Source: Mycobacterium sp. E183
Lineage (GTDB): Bacteria > Actinomycetota > Actinomycetes > Mycobacteriales > Mycobacteriaceae
Assembly: GCF_001667735.1 (NCBI RefSeq)
Contig: NZ_LZJN01000077.1
Location: 1 to 64,000 of the forward strand
DNA length: 64,000 bases
Direction of reading: 5' to 3'
The position numbers and the translations under genes are program-made. The notes under the pieces were generated by a model, which worked only from the letters and a program-made list of their open reading frames with translations, was not told where the DNA came from and ran no database searches. Position 1 is the first letter of the stretch, and each line of letters opens with the position of its first letter. This document shows, piece after piece, positions 54,473 through 64,000 of the stretch.

Positions 54473-57556
<3,084 letters not shown>

Positions 57557-57560
<4 letters not shown>

Positions 57561-58177
57561 CAAAACCATCCGTCGTCGTCCTGGATTACGGCTCGGGCAA
57601 CCTACGGTCGGCCCAGCGCGCGCTGCAGCGGGCGGGCGCGTCGGTCGAGGTGACCGCCGACGCCGACGCCGCGGCCGCCGCCGACGGGCTGGTGGTGCCC
57701 GGTGTCGGGGCCTTCGAGGCCTGCATGACCGGCCTGCGCAGGGTCAAGGGCGACCGCATCATCGCCGACCGGGTCGCCGCCGGGCATCCGGTGCTGGGGG
57801 TCTGCGTGGGCATGCAGATCTTGTTCGCCAGCGGCGTCGAATTCGGCGTCCAGACAACGGGTTGCGGCCAGTGGCCCGGGGAGGTCACCCGGCTGGACGC
57901 GCCGGTGATCCCGCACATGGGCTGGAACGTGGTCGACGCCGGGGGAGGGACGACCCTGTTCAAGGGGCTGGACGCGGACACCCGTTTCTACTTCGTGCAC
58001 TCCTACGCCGCGCAGCGCTGGGAGGGCTCGCCCGAGGCCGTGCTGACCTGGGCCACCCACCGGGTGCCCTTCCTGGCCGCCGTCGAGCAAGGACCGCTGT
58101 CGGCCACCCAGTTTCACCCGGAAAAGAGTGGGGACGCGGGTGCGGCCGTGCTGCGCAACTGGATTGATGCTCTGTGA
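57557..58177 (+). CDS. hisH: HisH, glutamine amidotransferase subunit of IGP synthase
   Basis: 206 residues. Class I amidotransferase: nucleophile in [10 protein letters not shown], His/Glu in [21 protein letters not shown] at the start. Supplies ammonia to HisF. GTG start overlapping hisB. Confidence 0.95.
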
Positions 58178-58197
58178 AGAACGGCTCGGGAGGGAAT

Positions 58198-58929
58198 GTG
58201 TTGATCTTGTTGCCCGCGGTCGACGTGGTCGAGGGCCGCGCCGTGCGACTGGTGCAGGGCAAGGCGGGCAGTGAAACCGAGTACGGCTCGGCACTGGACG
58301 CGGCGCTGGGCTGGCAGCGTGACGGCGCGGAGTGGATCCACCTGGTCGACCTGGACGCGGCGTTCGGGCGCGGCTCCAACCGCGAACTGCTGGCCGAGGT
58401 GGTCGGCAAGCTCGACGTGCGGGTGGAGCTGTCCGGCGGCATTCGCGACGACGATTCGCTGGCCGCCGCGCTGGCCACCGGCTGCGCCCGGGTGAACCTG
58501 GGCACGGCGGCCCTGGAGAACCCCCAGTGGTGCGCGCGCGCGATCGCCGAGCACGGCGAGAAGGTCGCGGTCGGGCTGGACGTCCAGACCGTCGACGGGC
58601 AGCAACGGCTGCGCGGACGCGGCTGGGAGACCGACGGCGGCGACCTGTGGGAGGTCCTGGAACGCCTTGACGGCGAAGGCTGTTCGCGGTTCGTCGTCAC
58701 CGACGTCACCAAGGACGGCACGCTGGGCGGCCCCAACCTCGACCTGCTGGCCGCCGTCGCCGGCCGCACCGACGCCCCGGTGATCGCCTCCGGCGGCGTG
58801 TCGAGCCTGGACGACCTGCGCGCGATCGCGACGCTGACCGACCGCGGGGTCGAGGGCGCGATCGTGGGCAAGGCCCTCTACGCCGGGCGGTTCACGCTGC
58901 CACAGGCCCTGGCCGCGGTAGCGGGGTAG
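58198..58929 (+). CDS. hisA: HisA/PriA, phosphoribosyl isomerase
   Basis: 243 residues from GTG 58198 ([16 protein letters not shown]) behind GGGAGGG; a GTG at 58174 overlapping the hisH stop would add eight residues. Beta/alpha barrel with [19 protein letters not shown] and [15 protein letters not shown]. In actinobacteria this enzyme (PriA) commonly also performs the TrpF step; whether it does so here cannot be proven from the window. Confidence 0.92.
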   Translation: MLILLPAVDVVEGRAVRLVQGKAGSETEYGSALDAALGWQRDGAEWIHLVDLDAAFGRGSNRELLAEVVGKLDVRVELSGGIRDDDSLAAALATGCARVNLGTAALENPQWCARAIAEHGEKVAVGLDVQTVDGQQRLRGRGWETDGGDLWEVLERLDGEGCSRFVVTDVTKDGTLGGPNLDLLAAVAGRTDAPVIASGGVSSLDDLRAIATLTDRGVEGAIVGKALYAGRFTLPQALAAVAG

Positions 58930-58933
58930 CGCC

Positions 58934-59737
58934 GTGGCGGACCTGGACGCGTTGGTACGGACGGCCTCGGCGATCCTCGACGACGCCACCGAGCCGTTCC
59001 TGGCCGGCCACCGCGCCGATTCGGCGGTCCAGAAGAAGGGCAACGACTTCGCCACCGACGTCGACCTCGCGATCGAGCGGCAGGTGGTCGGCGCGCTGGA
59101 AGAGTCGACCGGCATCGGTGTGCACGGCGAGGAGTACGGCGGCGCCGACGTCGACTCGGAGTGGGTGTGGGTGCTGGACCCCGTCGACGGCACGTTCAAC
59201 TATGCGGCAGGGTCGCCGATGGCGGGGATCCTGCTCGGCCTGCTGCACCACGGCGACCCGGTGGCGGGCCTGACCTGGCTGCCCTTCGTCGACCAGCGCT
59301 ACACCGCGGTGGTCGGCGGTCCGCTGATGAAAAACGCTGTTGCGCAACCACCCCTGGCCGATATCGACCTGGCCGACGCCCTGATCGGTGCCGGCTCGTT
59401 CAGCGCCGACGCGCGGGGCCGGTTCCCGGGGCGGTATCGCATCGCCGTGCTGGAGAACCTGAGCCGGGTCTCGTCGCGGTTGCGCATGCACGGCTCCACC
59501 GGACTCGACCTCGCCTACGTCGCCGACGGGGTTCTCGGCGGCTCGATCAGTTTCGGCGGCCACGTGTGGGACCACGCCGCCGGGGTGGCGTTGGTGCGGG
59601 CGGCGGGCGGCGTCGTCACCGACGTCCACGGCGAACCGTGGACGCCCGCGTCGGATTCCGCGCTGGCCGCCGGGCCCCGCGCCCACGCCGAGATACTCGA
59701 GGTGTTGCGCAGCACCGGCCGGCCGGAGGACTTCTGA
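58934..59737 (+). CDS. impA: ImpA, inositol-monophosphatase-family phosphatase
   Basis: 267 residues from GTG. IMPase motifs: GEEYGG (metal-ligand Glu), [15 protein letters not shown] and [17 protein letters not shown]. Its place inside the his operon (as Rv1604) suggests a histidinol-phosphate or inositol-phosphate phosphatase role. Confidence 0.88.
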   Translation: MADLDALVRTASAILDDATEPFLAGHRADSAVQKKGNDFATDVDLAIERQVVGALEESTGIGVHGEEYGGADVDSEWVWVLDPVDGTFNYAAGSPMAGILLGLLHHGDPVAGLTWLPFVDQRYTAVVGGPLMKNAVAQPPLADIDLADALIGAGSFSADARGRFPGRYRIAVLENLSRVSSRLRMHGSTGLDLAYVADGVLGGSISFGGHVWDHAAGVALVRAAGGVVTDVHGEPWTPASDSALAAGPRAHAEILEVLRSTGRPEDF

Positions 59738-59738
59738 G

Positions 59739-60524
59739 ATGTCTTCCGGTAATGGGCTTGCGGTGCGGGTGATTCCGTGCCTGGACGTCGACGCCGGGCG
59801 GGTGGTCAAGGGGGTCAACTTCGAAAACCTGCGCGACGCGGGCGATCCCGTCGAACTCGCCGCCGCCTACGACGCCGAAGGCGCCGACGAGCTCACCTTT
59901 CTCGACGTCACCGCCTCCTCGTCGGGTCGGGCCACGATGCTGGACGTGGTGCGCCGCACGGCCGAGCAGGTCTTCATCCCGCTGACCGTCGGCGGCGGCG
60001 TGCGCACGGTGGCCGACGTCGACGTCTTGCTGCGTGCCGGGGCCGACAAGGTTTCGATCAACACCGCCGCGATCGCCCGCCCCGACCTGTTGGAAGAAAT
60101 GGCAAGGCAATTCGGTTCGCAATGCATCGTGCTGTCGGTCGACGCCCGCACGGTGCCCCCGGAGTCGGTGCCGACGCCGTCGGGCTGGGAGGTCACCACG
60201 CACGGCGGACGCCGCGGGACGGGGATCGACGCCGTCGAGTGGGCTTCGCGCGGCGCCGATCTGGGCGTCGGGGAGATCCTGCTGAACTCGATGGACGCCG
60301 ACGGTACCAAGGCCGGGTTCGACCTGCCGATGCTGCGGGCGGTGCGCTCGGCGGTCACGGTGCCGGTGATCGCCAGCGGGGGTGCCGGGGCGGCCGAACA
60401 CTTCGCGCCCGCCGTCGCCGCCGGTGCCGATGCGGTGCTGGCGGCCAGCGTCTTTCACTTCCGCGAGCTGACCATCGGCCAGGTGAAGGCCGCCATGGCC
60501 GCGGAAGGGATCACGGTGCGATGA
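59739..60524 (+). CDS. hisF: HisF, cyclase subunit of IGP synthase
   Basis: 261 residues. Barrel with [18 protein letters not shown] (catalytic Asp), [32 protein letters not shown] and [15 protein letters not shown]. Acts with HisH. One-base gap after impA. Confidence 0.96.
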   Translation: MSSGNGLAVRVIPCLDVDAGRVVKGVNFENLRDAGDPVELAAAYDAEGADELTFLDVTASSSGRATMLDVVRRTAEQVFIPLTVGGGVRTVADVDVLLRAGADKVSINTAAIARPDLLEEMARQFGSQCIVLSVDARTVPPESVPTPSGWEVTTHGGRRGTGIDAVEWASRGADLGVGEILLNSMDADGTKAGFDLPMLRAVRSAVTVPVIASGGAGAAEHFAPAVAAGADAVLAASVFHFRELTIGQVKAAMAAEGITVR

Positions 60525-60868
60525 CGCTCGACCCGCAGATCGCCGCGCGGCTGAAGCGCAACGCCGAAGGCCTGATCGCCGCCGTCGCGCAGGAGCGCGG
60601 CACCGGGGACGTGCTGATGGTCGCCTGGATGGACGACGCGGCGCTGGCCCGCACCCTGGAAACCCGTGAGGCGACCTATTTTTCGCGGTCGCGCGGCGAG
60701 CAGTGGGTCAAGGGCGCGACGTCCGGCCACACCCAATACGTGTACTCGGTGCGGCTGGACTGCGACGGGGACACCGTGCTGCTGACGGTCGACCAGGTGG
60801 GCGGCGCCTGCCACACCGGCGACCACAGCTGCTTCGACGCCGACCTGCTGCTGCAACCGGAGTCGTAG
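60521..60868 (+). CDS. hisI: HisI, phosphoribosyl-AMP cyclohydrolase
   Basis: 115 residues with [45 protein letters not shown] and CHTGDHSCF (zinc ligands). ATGA overlap with hisF. Last his gene of the cluster. Confidence 0.95.
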   Translation: MTLDPQIAARLKRNAEGLIAAVAQERGTGDVLMVAWMDDAALARTLETREATYFSRSRGEQWVKGATSGHTQYVYSVRLDCDGDTVLLTVDQVGGACHTGDHSCFDADLLLQPES

Positions 60869-60898
60869 GTTGATGCCCGGGCGGCGCGCCCCGGGTTG

Positions 60899-61255
60899 CT
60901 AAATCGCGGTGCGACGCTGCGCCCGGGCGGCGGCCAGGAAGTCGATCCAAGACACCACGTCGGAGTGCTGCCTGAGCAGGGTGCGTCGCTGGCGTTCCGT
61001 CATGCCGCCCCAAACGCCCCACTCGACCCGGTTGTCGAGCGCGTCGGCGCCGCACTCCAGGACCACTGGGCAGCGCCGGCAGATCGTCGCTGCCTTTCTC
61101 TGGGCGGCGCCGCGAACGAACAACCCGTCTGGGTCGCCGGTGCGGCAGAGCGCCTTGGAAACCCAGGCGTCGCGATCCTCGGTTCTCGCACTGCGGAGAT
61201 GGTTTGGAATCGGACCATTGGTGCCACTTTCGGCGGTGATATGGATAGCAAACAC
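60899..61255 (-). CDS. WhiB-family iron-sulfur regulator
   Basis: 118 residues. Four cluster cysteines C37, C59, C62 and C68 (C-x21-C-x2-C-x5-C), then GVWGGMTERQRR, the WhiB turn and basic tail. The N-terminus could start later (for example near residue 12), but no better start is clear. Convergent with hisI. Confidence 0.85.
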   Translation of the reverse strand: MFAIHITAESGTNGPIPNHLRSARTEDRDAWVSKALCRTGDPDGLFVRGAAQRKAATICRRCPVVLECGADALDNRVEWGVWGGMTERQRRTLLRQHSDVVSWIDFLAAARAQRRTAI

Positions 61256-61516
61256 CGCTCCCCCTTTTGCTCCGGCCGCGCTGAGAGCTCAGCGTTCGGA
61301 TATGGCTGTATTGACTTCCGTCCGGCCGAGCCCGTGTGAAGCCGAGGCGAATGTTGCGACCGTATGAAACCCCGTCGCGCAAACGTAGGGGCTTTGGTCG
61401 CGGACGTCCGAGGACTTTCGGCTCAGGGTGTCGGGCATCGTCGTCGCACGGGCCGGGGGATCGGGACCGAGGTCCGAAGTCGCCGCGTCGCGAGCCGTGG
61501 ATGAGAATGGCGGGCG

Positions 61517-62611
61517 ATGTTGAGTCGGGTGTCGTGGACCGCGGTCGTGCCGCTGCTAGCCGTCGCCGTGCTGGCCGTGATCTGGGGCGAGAAGCTGGGC
61601 CCGATGCTGGTCGCGCTGGTGGCGGCGTTGCTCATCGGCTCCGTGCTGGCGGCGGTGCACCACGCGGAGGTTGTCGCGGCCCGGGCCGGTGAGCCGTTCG
61701 GCTCGCTGATCCTGGCGGCCGCGGTGACGGTGATCGAGGTGGCGCTCATCGTCTCGCTGATGGCGTCCGGGGGCAACGAGGCCGCGACGCTGGCCAGGGA
61801 CACCGTCTTCGCCGCGGCGATGATCACCACCAACGGCATCGCGGGGCTGTCGCTGCTGCTCGGCTCCCGGCGCTACGGGGTGACGCTCTTCAACGCCGAG
61901 GGCAGCGGCGCCGCGTTGGCCACGGTCACCACGCTGGCGACGCTGAGCCTGGTGCTGCCGTCGTTCACCACCAGCCAGGTGGGCCGCGAATTCTCGCCGG
62001 GCCAGCTGGCGTTCGCGGCGGTCGCGTCGTTGCTGGTGTACCTGGTCTTCGTCTTCACGCAGACGGTGCGGCACCGCGACTTCTTCCTGCCGGTCGCGCA
62101 GAAGGGCCAGAAGAAGCGGCTCTTCGAGGACGAGAGCCATGCCGAGCCGCCGAGCCGCGGCGCCGCGCTGGGGAGCCTGGGGCTGCTGTTGGTCGCCCTC
62201 GTCGCGGTGGTCGGGCTGGCCGAGGAGGAGTCGCCGGCCGTCGAGCACGCGGTGACCGCGGTCGGCTTCCCGCAGTCGTTCGTCGGCGTGGTGATCGCCA
62301 CGCTGGTGTTGCTGCCGGAGACCCTGGCGGCCGCGCGGGCCGCGCGGCAGGGCCGGATCCAGACCAGCCTGAACTTGGCGTACGGCTCGGCGATGGCCAG
62401 CATCGGGCTCACGATCCCGGTGATCGCGCTGGCGTCGATCTGGCTCAAGGGACCGCTGGTGCTCGGGCTGGGACCCATCCAGCTGGTGCTGCTGGCGCTG
62501 ACCGTCGTGATCAGCATGCTGACGGTCGTTCCCGGGCGCGCCACCCGGCTGCAGGGCGAGCTGCATCTGGTGCTGCTCGCCGCCTACGTGTTCCTGGCGG
62601 TCAGCCCGTAG
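61517..62611 (+). CDS. chaA: ChaA-like cation/proton exchanger (CaCA family)
   Basis: 364 residues with about eleven membrane helices. The two alpha-repeat signatures are AAAVTVIEVALIVSLM and VVIATLVLLPETLAAARAA, each with the conserved acidic residue. A charged cytoplasmic loop (KKRLFEDESHAEPPSR) sits between the halves. Rv1607 position. The preceding 260 bp (61256-61516) contain no gene I can support. Confidence 0.87.
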   Translation: MLSRVSWTAVVPLLAVAVLAVIWGEKLGPMLVALVAALLIGSVLAAVHHAEVVAARAGEPFGSLILAAAVTVIEVALIVSLMASGGNEAATLARDTVFAAAMITTNGIAGLSLLLGSRRYGVTLFNAEGSGAALATVTTLATLSLVLPSFTTSQVGREFSPGQLAFAAVASLLVYLVFVFTQTVRHRDFFLPVAQKGQKKRLFEDESHAEPPSRGAALGSLGLLLVALVAVVGLAEEESPAVEHAVTAVGFPQSFVGVVIATLVLLPETLAAARAARQGRIQTSLNLAYGSAMASIGLTIPVIALASIWLKGPLVLGLGPIQLVLLALTVVISMLTVVPGRATRLQGELHLVLLAAYVFLAVSP

Positions 62612-63071
62612 CCGCTGACCGGCCGCGCAGTGTCTCCAACGCCTTGTCGGCATGGGTGTCCATGCTGAACTCGCTCGAAATCACGTTGAGCACCGTGCGA
62701 TCGGTGTCGATGACGAAGGTGGTTCGCTTGACCGGCATCAGCTTGCCGAGCAGGCCGCGCTTGACGCCGAACTGCGTGGCGACCGTGCCCTCGGTGTCCG
62801 ACAGCAGCGGGTAGTCGAACTTCTGCATGTCGGCGAACTTGGCCTGCTTCTGCACCGGATCGGCGCTGATGCCCACCCGATTGGCGCCCACGGCCGCGAA
62901 TTCCGCGGCCAGGTCCCGGAAGTGACAGGCCTCCTTGGTGCAGCCGGGCGTCATCGCGGCGGGGTAGAAGAACAGCACCACCGGCCCCCCGGACAGCAGC
63001 TCGCTGAGCCTGCGCGGCGCGCCCGTCTGATCGGGAAGTTCGAAGTCCTCGACCGTGTCACCAGTTTTCAT
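62601..63071 (-). CDS. bcpB: BcpB-like peroxiredoxin
   Basis: 156 residues from [17 protein letters not shown]. Thioredoxin-fold peroxidase: [18 protein letters not shown] holds the peroxidatic and a nearby second cysteine. Overlaps the chaA 3' end by 11 bp (convergent). Reduces hydroperoxides; Rv1608c position. Confidence 0.92.
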   Translation of the reverse strand: MKTGDTVEDFELPDQTGAPRRLSELLSGGPVVLFFYPAAMTPGCTKEACHFRDLAAEFAAVGANRVGISADPVQKQAKFADMQKFDYPLLSDTEGTVATQFGVKRGLLGKLMPVKRTTFVIDTDRTVLNVISSEFSMDTHADKALETLRGRSAATG

Positions 63072-63167
63072 GCCGCGAGCGTAACGCCACGGCGAGTTTT
63101 GGCCCCAGGGAAGCGCAGCCGACGCTACGCACGCGAGCCCCGGCGGCCCATCTGGGAGGATGGTTCG

Positions 63168-64000
63168 GTGCACGCCCACCTCGCCGAGACGACCTCACGA
63201 GAGGACTTTCGCCTGCTGGCGGCCGAGCACCGCGTGGTTCCCGTGACCCGCAAGGTGCTGGCCGACAGCGAGACACCACTGTCGGCCTACCGCAAACTGG
63301 CCGCCAATCGCCCCGGCACGTTCCTGCTGGAATCGGCCGAGCACGGCCGATCCTGGTCGCGCTGGTCCTTCATCGGTGCCGGTGCGCCGTCGGCGCTGAC
63401 CGTCCGCGACGGCGAGGCGGTGTGGTTGGGCGCCGTGCCGCAGGACGCGCCCACCGGCGGCGACCCGCTGCACGCGCTGCGGGCCACGTGCGAGCTGCTG
63501 GCCACCGGCGCGCTGCCCGGGCTGCCGCCGCTGTCCGGCGGCATGGTCGGTCTGTTCGCCTACGACATGGTGCGGCGGCTGGAGCGGTTACCCGAGCTGG
63601 CGGTCGACGACCTGCACCTGCCGGACATGTTGCTGCTGCTGGCCACCGACGTGGCCGCGGTCGACCACCACGAGGGCACCATCACGCTGATCGCCAACGC
63701 GGTGAACTGGAACGGCACCGACGAGCGCGTCGACCAGGCCTACGACGACGCGGTCGCCCGGCTGGACGTGATGACCGCGGCGCTGGGTCAGCCGCTGCCG
63801 TCCACGGTCGCCACGTTCGACAGGCCCGAGCCACGGTATCGTTCGCAGCGCAGCGTCGAGGAATACGGCAAGATCGTCGACTACCTCGTCGAGCAGATCG
63901 CCGCCGGCGAGGCGTTCCAGGTTGTCCCCTCCCAGCGCTTCGAGATGGACACCGACGTCGATCCGATCGACGTGTACCGGATGCTGCGGGTCACCAATCC
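63168..64000 (+). CDS. trpE: TrpE, anthranilate synthase component I (3' end outside window)
   Basis: First 277 codons from GTG 63168 ([19 protein letters not shown]), with GGGAGGA upstream. [20 protein letters not shown] and the start of the chorismate-binding domain ([19 protein letters not shown]) are visible. Catalyses chorismate plus glutamine-derived ammonia to anthranilate. Truncated by the window edge. Confidence 0.94.
   Translation, partial: MHAHLAETTSREDFRLLAAEHRVVPVTRKVLADSETPLSAYRKLAANRPGTFLLESAEHGRSWSRWSFIGAGAPSALTVRDGEAVWLGAVPQDAPTGGDPLHALRATCELLATGALPGLPPLSGGMVGLFAYDMVRRLERLPELAVDDLHLPDMLLLLATDVAAVDHHEGTITLIANAVNWNGTDERVDQAYDDAVARLDVMTAALGQPLPSTVATFDRPEPRYRSQRSVEEYGKIVDYLVEQIAAGEAFQVVPSQRFEMDTDVDPIDVYRMLRVTN

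Overview
The window comes from a high-GC Mycobacterium. Gene order on both flanks matches the Mycobacterium tuberculosis Rv1568-Rv1609 neighbourhood: bioA-bioF-bioD-Rv1571 and bioB on the left; Rv1590-Rv1591-Rv1592c-nrtR-nadABC-hisDCBHA-impA-hisFI-chaA-bcpB-trpE on the right. A four-gene membrane operon with a cupredoxin-like lipoprotein lies between Rv1571 and bioB and is unlike the tuberculosis order as I remember it. The species looks like a non-tuberculous mycobacterium, but I cannot name it from sequence alone.

Between bioB and the Rv1590-like gene sits an integrated element of about 36.9 kb (8140-45035). Its ends carry an identical 17-bp sequence (GTCTACAACGTCTACAC at 8140-8156 and 45019-45035) that lies inside the 5' part of the Rv1590-like gene. 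The element cuts this gene off from its native start, left as a stub after bioB, and supplies a new start codon fused to the 3' end of its own tyrosine integrase. The right end holds the control and recombination module: HEAGH protease, excisionase, HTH repressor, integrase. A replication-like module at 17.2-20.5 kb contains a DnaB-N/RecA-fold ATPase, an array of CAAAGACG iterons ending in a large hairpin, and small cysteine/histidine-rich proteins. I found no phage structural genes, no FtsK/TraSA-type transfer gene and no tRNA.

The element's cargo falls into two groups. The first is envelope and signalling: type VII secretion-like proteins (EspC-like plus WXG/LXG-like), three Ser/Thr kinase-type receptors (one lacking its kinase lobe), several small secreted DUF732-type proteins, DUF2510 proteins and a lipoprotein. 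The second is a defence-like island at 27-42 kb: an operon of two small DNA-binding-type proteins plus a GHKL ATPase; a PD-(D/E)XK-like protein split over two overlapping frames; a large caspase-like/STAND ATPase/WD40 protein coupled to an alpha/beta hydrolase; and a second restriction-endonuclease-like protein. The hydrolase/caspase-STAND-WD40 pair and the GHKL operon are the best candidates for undescribed conflict systems.

The right flank is core metabolism. NrtR sits opposite nadABC with a clear palindromic operator between them. A TetR/alcohol dehydrogenase pair shares an 18-bp palindrome. The his operon is tightly packed with overlapping start/stop codons, followed by a WhiB-like regulator, a cation exchanger, a peroxiredoxin and the start of trpE.
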